Source: Paroceanicella profunda (lineage in GTDB: Bacteria > Pseudomonadota > Alphaproteobacteria > Rhodobacterales > Rhodobacteraceae). From it: a stretch of 64,000 nucleotides of DNA. The notes beneath the pieces are model-generated. The model did no database searches. It was not told where the DNA came from and saw only the letters and a list, made by a program, of their open reading frames with translations. The position numbers and the translations under genes were made by a program. The stretch is from the NCBI RefSeq assembly GCF_005887635.2, contig NZ_CP040818.1, forward strand, positions 868,001-932,000, written 5' to 3'. Below are positions 27,607-36,924 of the stretch, piece after piece (the first letter of the stretch is position 1; each line of letters starts with the position of its first letter).

Positions 27607-28596
27607 TCAGGCCAGGTAGGTTTTCAGCATCGAGGCGCCGAGCGAATATTTCGGGTCGACCATGTTGCCCACCCGAACGCGCCCGGCCTGCGTGCAGAGG
27701 AAATAGGCCTCTGTCTCATCATAGCCGTAATCGTCCACCATCCAGCGGATGAGGTCGCGGTAGGCCATGCGGGCCGCGTCCTCCATCGGGCGGGCGGAGC
27801 CGATGCTCATGATGAAGCGCTCGTTCTCCAGCCGCACGCCGGGGATGGACCAGCCCTTGATCAGGTCCACCTGGATGACGGTGGTGGAGTTCATCTCCAC
27901 CGCCACGCCACACAGCTCGCCGTCGCCCTGCGTGCCGTGGCAGTCTCCGAGGTAGAGATAGGCGTCCGCGTGCAGCACGGGGAAGTAGACCACGGCGCCG
28001 GGGGCCACGTCCGGCATGTCCATGTTGCCGCCCCAGTAGTCGGGCTGCAGCGAGCTCACCGCCTCCATGGCCGGGCTCACGCCCAGCGTGCCGATGAACG
28101 GCTCATAGGGGAGCGTCACGCGGTCGGAGAACTTCACCCCGCCCTCGCGCGTCACCTCCATCTTCTTCACCGCCTCGGGCAGCGGCGCGTTGAGCATCGC
28201 GGTCTGCGCGGTGGCGACCAGGCCGCCGAACTCCGGCAGCAGCGCGGTGGTGCCCGCGGGCTGGGGCCCGCGCGGGTCGATGGAGAGGATGCGCACGGCC
28301 AGCGTGTCGCCCGGCTCGGCCCCCTCCACGGCGATGGGGCCGTTCTGGGGGTTCACGAAGGGCATCTTCAGCACCTTCGAGGGCAGGTCGGCCTCGGTCT
28401 TCACCGCGCCGCCGAAAGCGTCCAGCGTCTCCACTTCCACCACGTCGCCCGGGGCGATGCGCAGCACCGGCTCCACGAAGGGGCCATAGACGTAGCGGTA
28501 GGGGCCCTGCTGCGCCTCGGTGATGGTGTGGCGCGCGCGCGCCTCGCCCGCGGCCACGCCGCGCCGGGCCATGATCGACCCCTCGAACCAGTCCAT
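27607..28596 (-). CDS. Acetamidase/formamidase family protein
   Basis: A 329-aa cytoplasmic hydrolase of the FmdA/AmdA family, which releases ammonia from formamide or acetamide. Family segments are visible: HTITEAQQGPYRYVYGPFVEPVLRIAPGDVVEVET, EGAEPGDTLAVRIL, GDCHGTQGDGELCGVAVEMNS. It follows marR by 34 bases and precedes the SDR by 12, forming an operon. The neighbouring AmiC-like sensor and amidase support a role in amide nitrogen use; the true substrate could be a larger amide. Confidence 0.85.
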   Translation of the reverse strand: MDWFEGSIMARRGVAAGEARARHTITEAQQGPYRYVYGPFVEPVLRIAPGDVVEVETLDAFGGAVKTEADLPSKVLKMPFVNPQNGPIAVEGAEPGDTLAVRILSIDPRGPQPAGTTALLPEFGGLVATAQTAMLNAPLPEAVKKMEVTREGGVKFSDRVTLPYEPFIGTLGVSPAMEAVSSLQPDYWGGNMDMPDVAPGAVVYFPVLHADAYLYLGDCHGTQGDGELCGVAVEMNSTTVIQVDLIKGWSIPGVRLENERFIMSIGSARPMEDAARMAYRDLIRWMVDDYGYDETEAYFLCTQAGRVRVGNMVDPKYSLGASMLKTYLA

Positions 28597-28630
28597 GCCG
28601 TATCTCCCCCTCAGGATACCGGCGGCGGTG

Positions 28631-29053
28631 TCAGCGCTCCTTCAGCTCCAGAAGGAGGGTGCGCAGGGCTGCCACGTCCGCCTCGTCGAAAATCTCGGAA
28701 ATATGCTTCTCATGCGCCTTCGACACGCCGGAGAGCCGGCGGTACTGCGCCTCGCCCGTGGGTGCCATGGACACCTTCACCCGGCGGCGGTCCCGCTCGT
28801 CGGGCATGCGGAACACCAGCGTGTCGGACACCATGCGGTCGATGATCTTGGTCAGCGTCGCCGGCTCCACCAGAACCATGGCGGCAAGCTCGCCCATCGA
28901 GAGCGGGCCGTTCTGGTCCAGCGCCTCGAGGATGCGGAACTGCTCGATGGCGATGCCGCCGGGGCGGAGCCGCTCTGCCAGGTCCTCCTCCAGACGCCGG
29001 TTCACGCTTGCAATGATGTAGCCGAGCTGCTCGGTCAGCCTGGGGCCCGCCAT
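28631..29053 (-). CDS. MarR-family regulator of the acetamidase operon
   Basis: A 140-aa winged-helix protein (LSMGELAAMVLVEPATLTKIIDRMVSDTLVFRMPDERDRRRVKVSMAPTGEAQYRRL). It is the first gene of the marR-acetamidase-SDR-ABM operon, with AGGAGG before its start. It is probably a ligand-released repressor of that operon. The 164-base upstream gap holds the operon promoter and the terminator of the preceding AmiC-like gene. Confidence 0.86.
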   Translation of the reverse strand: MAGPRLTEQLGYIIASVNRRLEEDLAERLRPGGIAIEQFRILEALDQNGPLSMGELAAMVLVEPATLTKIIDRMVSDTLVFRMPDERDRRRVKVSMAPTGEAQYRRLSGVSKAHEKHISEIFDEADVAALRTLLLELKER

Positions 29054-29185
29054 GTGTCCTCCTGAAAATGATCCCGAAGGCGATATTGTTGCCGTTTTGT
29101 GTTTCTCGGGTTCAAATAGGGTACCACCGGACAGCGATCAAGAAAAATCGCGGGCCCGGCGGCAGGCGGACGCGAGGTCACTGCG

Positions 29186-29213
29186 AAACCGGCCCGTCAG
29201 GAGACCGGGCCGG
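29186..29213 (-). terminator. Terminator after the AmiC-like gene
   Basis: On the minus strand, CCGGCCCG and CGGGCCGG arms around a 9-base loop, then TTT, starting five bases after the stop. The T-run is short. Confidence 0.55.
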
Positions 29214-29217
29214 AAGA

Positions 29218-30258
29218 TCAGACCGTGGCGCGCACGATGAATTCCGTGCCATCGGCCTCGGCAATGTGGATCGGCGGGCGGCGGCGCGCGCCGGGCAGGC
29301 CGAGCATGGCCATCGCATCCGCCCGGCCGAAGCGATTCGAGGTGAGCCGGGCCATCTCGCCGCCATGCACCCGCCCCACGGAGCGCGCCAGTGCCGCGGC
29401 CAGGTGCACGCCGTCGTAGCAGCCCAGCGAATACACGTTCACCGGCGGGCGGGAATTGCCGTAGCCGCGCTCATAGGCCGCCACCATCTTCTCCCGGCCC
29501 TGGCTGCGCAGGCTGTCGAAATAGGTGTGCACGGCGTAGAGGTTCTCCGCGTTCTCCGGCGCCACGCCCCAGAGCAGCGATTCGTCGAAGGCGAGGCCCA
29601 GCCGCAACATGTTGCGCGCCATGCCGCTTTCCCCGAAGGCCCGGTTGAAGGCCACCGCCTCCTCGCCCAGCAGCACCGAGATCACCACGTCCGGGCGGAT
29701 GGCGCGGATCTGGTCCATCACGTAGGAATAGTCCCGCTCGCCGAAGGCCAGCAGCGAATCGCCCACCAGGCGGCCACCGGCCTCGGTGACCGCGGCCTCG
29801 GCCGTGCCATGCGCCACGCGCGGCCAGATGTAGTCGTTTCCGACGTAGTAGAACCGCCGCGCGCCGCGCTGCTCGGCCAGCCAGCCGATGGCCGGCGCCA
29901 GCACCTCCCAGTCGGTGATGCCGGTGGCCACGGTGCCGGGGCCGCAGTAGCCGCCCTCGTACTGGCAGGTGTAGATGTAGGGCACGCTGCCGCCGAGGCC
30001 CTGGCGCACCGCGGGGCGCAGGTTGCTCGGCTGCATGCCGATCACCGCGTCCACACCATGCTCCGCGGAGAGCCGGCGCGCGGCGGCGGCGGCGGATTCG
30101 GTGGTGGTACCGGCATTTGCGGGCACCAGTTCGACCTCGCGGCCGTAAACCCCGCCGGCCGCGTTCAGTTCGGCCGTCGCCAACATCGCGCTGGCCTCGC
30201 AGCCCGGGGTCCACAGACCCATCGGCCCCGTGTGGGACAGGATCAGACCAAGTTTCAT
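29218..30258 (-). CDS. AmiC-like amide-sensing periplasmic-fold protein without signal peptide
   Basis: A 346-aa type-1 periplasmic-binding-fold protein of the leucine/amide family (Peripla_BP_6). Its starting strand LGLILSHTGPMGLW begins at residue 3 with no signal peptide. Segments such as VPYIYTCQYEGGYCGPG and RRFYYVGNDYIWPRVAH resemble AmiC, the cytoplasmic amide sensor of Pseudomonas. AmiC normally holds the antiterminator AmiR, but no ANTAR-domain gene is in the window. It is divergent from an amidase 248 bases away, so control of that amidase or of the urt/urease block is plausible. The alternative is a transport receptor that has lost its signal. Confidence 0.7.
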   Translation of the reverse strand: MKLGLILSHTGPMGLWTPGCEASAMLATAELNAAGGVYGREVELVPANAGTTTESAAAAARRLSAEHGVDAVIGMQPSNLRPAVRQGLGGSVPYIYTCQYEGGYCGPGTVATGITDWEVLAPAIGWLAEQRGARRFYYVGNDYIWPRVAHGTAEAAVTEAGGRLVGDSLLAFGERDYSYVMDQIRAIRPDVVISVLLGEEAVAFNRAFGESGMARNMLRLGLAFDESLLWGVAPENAENLYAVHTYFDSLRSQGREKMVAAYERGYGNSRPPVNVYSLGCYDGVHLAAALARSVGRVHGGEMARLTSNRFGRADAMAMLGLPGARRRPPIHIAEADGTEFIVRATV

Positions 30259-30408
30259 CGCCGCCTCCCTGTTGGCGGGTGTGACCAGGTTCGGCCGCCG
30301 CGGTGCGAACGGCCTGTTTTCGGTGGCACGAAGCTGGCTGGGCTGGCGTTTTCGCTCTCCGGCGGCCGATGACGGGCCGCGACATGCCCCGCCTGGTGCA
30401 TTGCATCA

Positions 30409-30423
30409 TTGTGACGCTCACAA
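30409..30423. promoter_or_regulatory. Perfect dyad TTGTGA-CGC-TCACAA between sensor and amidase
   Basis: Six-base perfect arms with a 3-base spacer, in the AT-rich divergent region between the AmiC-like gene and the amidase. About 85 bases of AT-rich leader follow before the amidase start. The symmetry is typical of a dimeric repressor site. The half-sites look like CRP ones, but the spacing (3 rather than 6) does not fit CRP. Confidence 0.55.
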
Positions 30424-30506
30424 GATTCCCCTTGCCATGCAATATTTTTTTATTCAACCTTTTCCAAATCCAATATATTCGATCCAGCAGCAGAAGAGTC
30501 CGTCCC

Positions 30507-31958
30507 TTGAACATCTCCGCAAAGCCGCCTGCCGTCCGGGGCGCCGCCCTGCCCGACCTCGACCTCATGGAGGTTTCCGCCATGATCGCCACCCGCCAGG
30601 TCGGGCCGGTGGAGGTGACCGAGGCGGTGCTGGCGCGGATCGAGGCCGTGGACGGAACCCTGGGGTCCTACATCACCGTGATGGCGGACCATGCGCGCGA
30701 GCGTGCGGCCATCGCGGAGGCCGAGATCGCCGCCGGCCTGCGCCGCGGCCCGCTGCACGGCGTGCCCGTGGCGGTGAAGGACCTGTGCGAGACCGCCTAC
30801 GCCCCCACCTCCGCCGGGATGCAGATCCACAAGGGCGTGGTGACGGGGCGCGATTCCACCGTCGTCTCGCGGCTGGAGCGCGCCGGCGCGGTGCTGCTGG
30901 GCAAGCTGGCGATGACCGAGGGCGCCTATTCCGGCCACCATCCGAAGATGCCCACGCCGCTGAACCCGTGGAACCGCGAGGCCTGGGCCGGCTCCTCCTC
31001 CTCCGGCTCCGGGGCGGCCACGGCGGCGGGGCTGTGCTACGGCTCGCTGGGCTCGGACACCGGCGGCTCCATCCGCTTCCCCTCCTCCGCCAACGGGCTC
31101 ACCGGGCTGAAGGGCACCTGGGGGCGGGTGAGCCGCCACGGGGTGTTCGCGCTGGCCGACAGCCTGGACCACGTGGGCCCGATGACCCGGTCCGCGCGCG
31201 ACACCGCCGCGATGATGGGCGTGCTCGCCGGCGCCGACCCGCTGGACCCCACCGCCCTGCAGGCCCCGGTGCCGGATTACCTCGCCGCCTGCGGGCCCAA
31301 CATCCGCGGCCTGCGCATCGGGCTGGACGAGGACCAGGTGCTCGGCGCCACCGATGCGCAGACATCGAAGGCCCTGCAGGAGGTCGTCGCCGTGCTGCGC
31401 GAGCTTGGTGCCCACGTGGTGCCGGTGAAGCTGCCGGTGGCGCCCGAGCTCACCGAGCAGTGGACGGTGCTCTGCGGCATCGAGGTGGCCATCGCCCATG
31501 CGGAGACCTACCCGGCGCGCAAGGCCGAATACGGCGCCCATCTCGCCAGCCTGATCGACCTCGGCCTCTCGGTGAGCGGCGATGCCGTGGGCCGGGCCAT
31601 GCAGTGGCGCCTGGTCTACAACGGTGCCATGGCCGCCGCGATGCAGGGCGTGGACATGATGATCCTGCCGGTCACCGCCGGGCGCCTGCCCATGCTCGAC
31701 AACCCCTACGGCGCCCCCGCCGCGGACCCGGAGAACCCGGACCTGGGCGACCTGCTGAAGTTCACCGCGCCCGCGGACCTCACCGGCTTCCCCGCGCTCA
31801 CCCTGCCCGGCGGTTTCGACGAGGCGGGCGTGCCGATCGGCTTCCAGCTCATGGGCCCCGCCCTGTCGGAGGCCGCCCTGCTGGGCGCCGGCCACGCCTA
31901 CCAGACCCTCACCGACTGGCACACCCGCCGCCCGGACCTCTCCGGCCTCACCGCCTGA
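30507..31958 (+). CDS. Amidase-signature family hydrolase
   Basis: A 483-aa cytoplasmic amidase. The triad Lys is K91 in VPVAVKDLC, the Ser/Gly box is AGSSSSGSGAATAAG (161-175) and the nucleophile is S188 in GSDTGGSIRFP. A TTG start at 30507 is chosen because AGAAGAG lies about seven bases upstream and the first family helix (LDLMEVSAMIATRQVGPVEVTEAVLARI) begins at residue 18; a downstream ATG would cut it. The cysteine hydrolase follows 27 bases later on the same strand. It is divergent from the AmiC-like sensor, its likely regulator. It differs from the paired amidases at 38341-41386. Confidence 0.88.
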   Translation: MNISAKPPAVRGAALPDLDLMEVSAMIATRQVGPVEVTEAVLARIEAVDGTLGSYITVMADHARERAAIAEAEIAAGLRRGPLHGVPVAVKDLCETAYAPTSAGMQIHKGVVTGRDSTVVSRLERAGAVLLGKLAMTEGAYSGHHPKMPTPLNPWNREAWAGSSSSGSGAATAAGLCYGSLGSDTGGSIRFPSSANGLTGLKGTWGRVSRHGVFALADSLDHVGPMTRSARDTAAMMGVLAGADPLDPTALQAPVPDYLAACGPNIRGLRIGLDEDQVLGATDAQTSKALQEVVAVLRELGAHVVPVKLPVAPELTEQWTVLCGIEVAIAHAETYPARKAEYGAHLASLIDLGLSVSGDAVGRAMQWRLVYNGAMAAAMQGVDMMILPVTAGRLPMLDNPYGAPAADPENPDLGDLLKFTAPADLTGFPALTLPGGFDEAGVPIGFQLMGPALSEAALLGAGHAYQTLTDWHTRRPDLSGLTA

Positions 31959-31985
31959 GCCGCCCGATCCGCCGAGGAGAGACAG

Positions 31986-32687
31986 ATGCACAAGATCGAC
32001 ATTCCCGAGGAGATCCTTGCCCGCTCCCGCGCGCTGCGCGGCGAGAAGCCGTTCCTGTTCGCGGAGATAGACCCCACGCGCACCGCCCATGTGGTCATCG
32101 ACCTGCAGGACGGGTTCATGGTGGAGGGCGCGCCGGTGGAGGTGCCCGTGGCGCGCGACATCGTGGGCAACGTGAACCGCATCACCAGGGCGCTGCGTGC
32201 CGCGGGCGGCACCATCGTCTACACCCGCTTCACCTCGGACCCCGCCTCCTGGAGCGCCTGGTACGCCCGTGGCTACATGACCCCGGAGCGCGCGGAGGAG
32301 CACCGCGAGGCCTTTGCCCCCGGCGCGCCCTACCACAAGCTGTGGGACGCGCTGGACGTGGCGGAGGGCGACATCATCGTTGACAAGACCCGCTTCTCCG
32401 CCTTCACGCCCGGCACCTGCGACATGCACGAGCAGCTGCAGGCCCGCGGCATCGACACGCTGATCATCACCGGCACCCTGTCGAACTGCTGCTGCGAGAG
32501 CACGGCGCGCGACGGCATCCAGTTCAACTACGGCGTGGTCTTCGTGGCCGACGCGAACGCGACCCATACGGATGCGGAGCACAATGCCGTCCTCTCCAAC
32601 ATGATCACCCTCTTCGCCGATGTGCAGGACACCGAGCAGGTGCTCGCCGCCATCGAGGCCGGGGTCCGGCGCGCCAGCGCCGCCTGA
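31986..32687 (+). CDS. Isochorismatase-family cysteine hydrolase
   Basis: A 233-aa alpha/beta cysteine hydrolase. The family triad is visible: D39 in VVIDLQDGF, K134 in VDKTRFSAF, and the catalytic Cys (C169) in SNCCCESTARD, which carries three consecutive cysteines where relatives have NVCVE. Relatives hydrolyse C-N bonds in ureido compounds, biuret, nicotinamide or carbamoylsarcosine. Its position behind an amidase suggests a second step on an amide or carbamoyl compound. A strong terminator follows. Confidence 0.88.
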   Translation: MHKIDIPEEILARSRALRGEKPFLFAEIDPTRTAHVVIDLQDGFMVEGAPVEVPVARDIVGNVNRITRALRAAGGTIVYTRFTSDPASWSAWYARGYMTPERAEEHREAFAPGAPYHKLWDALDVAEGDIIVDKTRFSAFTPGTCDMHEQLQARGIDTLIITGTLSNCCCESTARDGIQFNYGVVFVADANATHTDAEHNAVLSNMITLFADVQDTEQVLAAIEAGVRRASAA

Positions 32688-32785
32688 GGCCCGGGGGGCT
32701 CCCTCACCCCGATCCCTGGCCCCGCCGCTTCCCGGCGTCGGGGCACCCTGTCACCCCGGTCCGCACCTCGAGCGGGGTGAAACCT

Positions 32786-32818
32786 CCCCTCCGCCCCGCC
32801 CGGGGTGGAGGGGCTTTT
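32786..32818 (+). terminator. Rho-independent terminator after the cysteine hydrolase
   Basis: CCCCTCC and GGAGGGG arms, extended inward by CCCCG and CGGGG across a single G/T position, with a CC loop and then CTTTT. It ends the amidase/hydrolase transcript. Confidence 0.78.
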
Positions 32819-32844
32819 CCCTTGCCTCCTCCGGAACGCGAGCC

Positions 32845-33030
32845 GTCGGGCGTCGGGCGTCGGGCGTCGGGCGTCGGGCGTCGGGCGTCGGGCGTCGGGC
32901 GTCGGGCGTCGGGCGTCGGGCGTCGGGCGTCGGGCGTCGGGCGTCGGGCGTCGGGCGTCGGGCGTCGGGCGTCGGGCGTCGGGCGTCGGGCGTCGGGCGT
33001 CGGGCGTCGGGCGTCGGGCGTCGGGCGTCG
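32845..33030. repeat. Heptamer microsatellite GTCGGGC, 26 full copies
   Basis: An uninterrupted array of the 7-base unit GTCGGGC from 32845 to 33026 plus four more bases, with no mismatch. It lies in the convergent gap between the cysteine-hydrolase terminator and the ureD stop at 33051. It leaves all six frames open, giving spurious repeated peptides (VGRRASG and PTPDARR types); there is no sign it is translated. Perfect identity implies recent or ongoing slippage. Confidence 0.95.
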
Positions 33031-33050
33031 AAGGCCCATCACGCATCCCG

Positions 33051-33899
33051 TCAGCCGTCAAGCGCTGTCGCAATCGCGGCGCCCAGCCGCGCCTTTGCCG
33101 CCACCAGCGCCCCGCCATCGCGCGAGACCAGCCGCAGGGTGAGGCCGGCGCCGCCGCGCAGCTCGGCGGAGGCGGCGTAGCCCTCGGCCAGCGGCAGGGG
33201 CCCGGGCGGGAAGGCGGACCGCACGCCGGAAAGCCGCGCGGCCGGCCCCAGGATGGTGAAGGCGCCGAAAGCCCCCGCCCCGCCGGGCAGGCGGGAGAGG
33301 GCGCGCAGCCCGTCCTCGTCCACCGCCTGATGCTCGCGCAGGATCACCCGCCCGTCTGGGCGGCGCAGAACCGTATCCGCGCGCCAGGACGCGCCCGCCT
33401 GCGCCGGCGCGCCGGGGTGCTGGCGGCAGAAGCCGTCGAAGAGCACCAGCAGGCCGGTCTCCGCCACCACGGCGTCAAGCCGCTGGGCGATGCAGGCGCC
33501 GGCGGTGAGCACCCAGGGCTCCGGCAGCAGCTCCAGCCGGGCCCCCGCGCCCACCGCGATGTCCCAGCCCACGCGGGACGGGCCGCCGCCGCCATGCACC
33601 AGCGTGGCCCCGGCGCTGATGATCCGGGCAGCGGCACCGGGTTCGGCTTCCAGCCGGGTCTCCCACCGGTCGCCGGGCAGCAGGGCGGCGGCGGCGGCCT
33701 GCGGCAGCACGGTGAGCAGGCCGGGCTCCAGCCGGAAGCCGCGCGGCAGCGACCAGGGCCAGCTCACCCGGCGCCGGGCGATGCGGGTGGCGCCGTCCGC
33801 GCCCGGCGCGAAGGCGAGGTCGAGCTGGCGCGCGGGTGCCAAGCCCGGGGGAGGCGCGCCGACGGGCCCGCGCGCCGGCACGGGGGCGGAGACCGTCAT
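33051..33899 (-). CDS. ureD: Urease accessory protein UreD
   Basis: A 282-aa UreD/UreH scaffold that binds apo-urease and helps UreFG load nickel. Family segments are visible: [51 protein letters not shown] and [20 protein letters not shown] 33899 overlaps the ureG stop by four bases. It is the last gene of the urease operon, 20 bases from the heptamer array. Confidence 0.88.
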   Translation of the reverse strand: MTVSAPVPARGPVGAPPPGLAPARQLDLAFAPGADGATRIARRRVSWPWSLPRGFRLEPGLLTVLPQAAAAALLPGDRWETRLEAEPGAAARIISAGATLVHGGGGPSRVGWDIAVGAGARLELLPEPWVLTAGACIAQRLDAVVAETGLLVLFDGFCRQHPGAPAQAGASWRADTVLRRPDGRVILREHQAVDEDGLRALSRLPGGAGAFGAFTILGPAARLSGVRSAFPPGPLPLAEGYAASAELRGGAGLTLRLVSRDGGALVAAKARLGAAIATALDG

Positions 33900-34516
33900 G
33901 GCTCCGCCGGCGTGAACAGCACGTCGCGCCGCAGCCGGGCGATGATCTCGGCCACCCCCGCCCCGCGCCGGCAGTCGGAGGCGAGCACCGGCCGCCCCGC
34001 CCGCGCCGCCTGCGCGGTGGCGAGCATGGCGGGGAAGTCCACCCCCACATGGGGGGCAAGGTCGGTCTTGTTGATCACCAGCAGGTCGCACTGCAACACG
34101 CCGGGGCCGCGCTTGCGGGGGATGTCGTCTCCCCCCGCCACGTCGATCACGAAGAGCCAGTAATCCACCAGGTCGAGCGAGAAGGTGGAGGCCAGATTGT
34201 CCCCCCCGCTCTCGATCAGGATCAGCTCCAGCCCGGGGAACTGCCGCTCCAGCCGGTCGGCGGCGGCCATGTTCAGCGTCGGGTCCTCGCGGATCACCGT
34301 GTGCGGGCAGGCCCCGGCCTGCACCGCGAGGATGCGCTCGGGCGCCAGCCGCCCGCCGCGGCGCAGGCGCTCGGCGTCCTCATCCGTCACCAGGTCATTC
34401 GTGATCACGGCGACATCGGTGCCATCGGCGGCGAAAGCCTCCAGCATCCGCTCGATCAGCGCGGTCTTGCCCGAACCCACCGGACCGCCGATCCCCACCC
34501 GGGCCGCGGCGCTCAT
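33896..34516 (-). CDS. ureG: Urease accessory GTPase UreG
   Basis: A 206-aa SIMIBI GTPase that delivers nickel to urease. The P-loop [18 protein letters not shown] starts at about residue 8; also present are the metal-binding CPH in [12 protein letters not shown] and the [12 protein letters not shown] guanine-specificity motif. It overlaps ureC and ureD by four bases each, a tightly coupled operon. No histidine-rich N-terminal extension is present. Confidence 0.94.
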   Translation of the reverse strand: MSAAARVGIGGPVGSGKTALIERMLEAFAADGTDVAVITNDLVTDEDAERLRRGGRLAPERILAVQAGACPHTVIREDPTLNMAAADRLERQFPGLELILIESGGDNLASTFSLDLVDYWLFVIDVAGGDDIPRKRGPGVLQCDLLVINKTDLAPHVGVDFPAMLATAQAARAGRPVLASDCRRGAGVAEIIARLRRDVLFTPAEP

Positions 34517-36213
34517 CGCAGGAAATACCGGCGGGCGAGCGGCACCTCGGCCACCGGCGCGCAGGTGAGCAGCCGCCCGTCGGCCCGCACCTCGAAGGTG
34601 CGCGGGTCGACCTCCACCTTCGGCAGGGCGGCGTTGCGCACCATGTCGGCCTTGGTGAGCGCCCGGGTGGAACGGATCGGCACGAAGGGTTTGCGCACCC
34701 CCAGCCGGGCCTCCGCCCCGTCCATCGCAAGCCGGCTGACGAAGGTGACGCCCAGGTGATGCTTCGCGCTGCCCAGCGCGCCCCACATCGGCCGGTGGAC
34801 CATCGGCTCCGCCCCGATGAAGGAGCCGTTCGCGTCACCCATCGTGGCCCAGACGATGGTGCCGGACTTGATGACGGTGGCCGGTTTCGCCCCGAAGCTC
34901 GCCAGCGGCCAGAGCACGATATCGGCCATCTTGCCGGGGGCGAGCGAGCCGACGTGATCGTCGATCCCCGCCGCGATGGCGGGGTTTATGGTGAGCTTGG
35001 CCATGTAGCGGAGGATGCGCTCGTTGTCGGCCTTCGCGGTGCGCTCCTCCGGCAGGCGGCCGACCCGATCCTTCATCGTGCTCGCAAGCTGCCAGCATTT
35101 CGCCACGTTCTCGGCCAGCCGGCCCATGCCCTGAGTGTCGGTGGCGAAGATCGAGATCGCGCCCATGTCGTGCAGGAAATCCTCCGCCGCCATGCTTTGC
35201 GGGCGGATGCGGGCCTCGGCGAAGGCCACGTCCTCGATGAGATCGAAGCTCATCATATGGGCCAGCATGGTCATCGGCAGGCCTTCCTCCAGCGCCGCGG
35301 CGGTGAAGGGGTTGGTCGGGTTGGTCGAGGAGGGCAGCACATTGGCATGACCGTTCACGGCCAGGATGTCCGGCGCGTGGCCGCCGCCCGCACCCTCGGT
35401 ATGGTACATGTGGATGGTCCGCCCGGCGATGGCGGCCATGGTGTCCTCGTAGAAGCCGAATTCGTTGATCGTGTCGGTGTGCAGGTGGACGGAGAAATCG
35501 GCGGCGTCGGCGGCGCGCAGGCAGCCGTCCATCACCGCGGGCGAGGCGCCGAAATCCTCGTGGATCTTCACGCCCAGCGCGCCGCCGGCCACGCTCTCGG
35601 CCACCGCCTCGGGGTTGGACGCCCCGCGCCCGAGGAAGCCGAAGTTCAGCGGGTATTCGTCCGCCGCCTGGATCAGCCGGCCCAGCGTGTGCGGCCCGGA
35701 GCAGCTCACGTCGAAGGCCGGGCCCGGCGACATGCCGATCATCGTCGTCGTGCCGCCCGCCAGCGCGTGCCAGGCCTGCTGCGGCGAGAGGAAATGCGCG
35801 TGCGCCTCGATGGCGCCGGGGGTGACGACATGGTGGTCCCCGTGCACCACCGTGGTGTTCGGCCCGGTCACCAGGTCGGGGTGGACGCCGTCCATGATGT
35901 CCGGATTGCCGGCCTTTCCGATGCCCACGATGCGCCCGCGCCGGATGCCGATATCGCCCTTCACGATGCCCAGCAGGGGGTCGATGATGAGCGCGTTCTG
36001 GATCACCATGTCGAGCGCGCCGGACGCGTCGGTGCCGGTGGTGCGGAAGCCCTCGCCGTCTCGCATCGCCTTGCCGGCGCCGGTGGTGAGCTCGTCGCCG
36101 TAGCTGGTGTGGTCATGCTCCACCTCGGCCAGCAGCGCGGTGTCCGCGAGGCGGAACATGTCGCCCGTGGTCGGGCCGTAGAGGGCGGCGTATTGCGCGC
36201 GGGTGAGGTTCAT
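34513..36213 (-). CDS. ureC: Urease alpha (catalytic) subunit, flap without the conserved cysteine
   Basis: A 566-aa nickel hydrolase splitting urea to ammonia and carbamate. Nickel ligands are at H138 and H140 (AHAH), the carbamylated lysine at K216 (GVKIHED), H245 (HTDT), H271 ([13 protein letters not shown]) and D359 (ATDTQGMG). The mobile flap, usually VCHHLDP, reads LAHMMSF here. Aligned without gaps, the general-acid His is retained (H319), but the conserved Cys is Ala318 and the second His is Met. Such a Cys-to-Ala change is known from mutagenesis to leave partial activity. It overlaps ureAB and ureG by four bases each. Overall divergence is greater than for typical rhizobial UreC. Confidence 0.92.
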   Translation of the reverse strand: MNLTRAQYAALYGPTTGDMFRLADTALLAEVEHDHTSYGDELTTGAGKAMRDGEGFRTTGTDASGALDMVIQNALIIDPLLGIVKGDIGIRRGRIVGIGKAGNPDIMDGVHPDLVTGPNTTVVHGDHHVVTPGAIEAHAHFLSPQQAWHALAGGTTTMIGMSPGPAFDVSCSGPHTLGRLIQAADEYPLNFGFLGRGASNPEAVAESVAGGALGVKIHEDFGASPAVMDGCLRAADAADFSVHLHTDTINEFGFYEDTMAAIAGRTIHMYHTEGAGGGHAPDILAVNGHANVLPSSTNPTNPFTAAALEEGLPMTMLAHMMSFDLIEDVAFAEARIRPQSMAAEDFLHDMGAISIFATDTQGMGRLAENVAKCWQLASTMKDRVGRLPEERTAKADNERILRYMAKLTINPAIAAGIDDHVGSLAPGKMADIVLWPLASFGAKPATVIKSGTIVWATMGDANGSFIGAEPMVHRPMWGALGSAKHHLGVTFVSRLAMDGAEARLGVRKPFVPIRSTRALTKADMVRNAALPKVEVDPRTFEVRADGRLLTCAPVAEVPLARRYFLR

Positions 36214-36887
36214 GCGCCGTACCCCTTGTCCTTCAGGGCGCGGAGCCCGGCGTCGCGGGTGTCCTCCACCCCGCCCTCGGCGAGGCCGGCGAACCCGTGG
36301 ATGCGCTGCAACCCGCCGAAGGGCACCAGGGTCACCCTGCGGGCAATGCCGGGGTCGAACCGCTCGCCGCCGCCGGAGGGCCGGTCCAGCCGCATCCCCC
36401 AGGCCGCCGCGCGGTCAAACTGCAGCGCGCGGTTGGTCTCGGCGAAATGGGCGTGCGAGCGGACCTGGATCGCCCGGTCGCCCGTGTTCAGCACCTCGAT
36501 CTCGCGGCGCGGCCGGCCGGGGTTGAGCGCGATCTCGCCCTCGGCGGGGAAGATCTCGCCGGGGATGATACCGGGCTCCGCCCCGGGCGGGATCGGGTCG
36601 AACACCGTGACCAGCTTGGTGCCCTCGGCCATCGACACCTCGACCGAGAAGGTCTTCAGCATCTGCGGCACGCCCGGCTCCACGTCCTCCGCCGCCAGCA
36701 GGGTTCCGGCCAGGCTCACCAGCGCCGGGTGGTCGAGCCCGGTGCGCGCGGCAGTGAGGATCTCGTCAGCGAGGTAGGCCACCGCCTCCGGATGGCTGAG
36801 GCGGATGCCGCGCGCCCGGTAGGCCCGGGCCAGTTCCGCGGCGGTGAAGATGGTCAGGCGTTCCATCTCGGTGGGGGTGAGGTGCAT
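36210..36887 (-). CDS. ureAB: Fused urease gamma/beta subunit
   Basis: A single 225-aa polypeptide covering UreA (about residues 1-100: MHLTPTEMERLTIFTAAELARAYRARGIRLSHPEAVAYL) and UreB (about 115-225: PGEIFPAEGEIALNPGR, VLNTGDRAIQVRSHAHFAETNRALQFDR). These are structural subunits of the urease trimer. The fusion is known from Helicobacter and some alphaproteobacteria and actinobacteria. It lies between ureF (38-base gap) and ureC (four-base overlap). Confidence 0.93.
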   Translation of the reverse strand: MHLTPTEMERLTIFTAAELARAYRARGIRLSHPEAVAYLADEILTAARTGLDHPALVSLAGTLLAAEDVEPGVPQMLKTFSVEVSMAEGTKLVTVFDPIPPGAEPGIIPGEIFPAEGEIALNPGRPRREIEVLNTGDRAIQVRSHAHFAETNRALQFDRAAAWGMRLDRPSGGGERFDPGIARRVTLVPFGGLQRIHGFAGLAEGGVEDTRDAGLRALKDKGYGA

Positions 36888-36924
36888 GGGCGCTCCTTCG
36901 GCATGACGGATGGACGGGGGGCGG

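Noticed and set aside
30409..30423. CRP site
   Set aside because: The half-sites TGTGA/TCACA are right but the spacer is three bases instead of six.
32528..33180. Overlapping frames with VGRRASG or PTPDARR repeats
   Set aside because: Products of the heptamer microsatellite, which leaves every frame open; no start site or family support.
35220..35290. Loss of the catalytic flap histidine in UreC
   Set aside because: A first gapped comparison suggested it was gone. The ungapped alignment of the flap keeps a His at the right position (H319); only the Cys and the neighbouring His are replaced.
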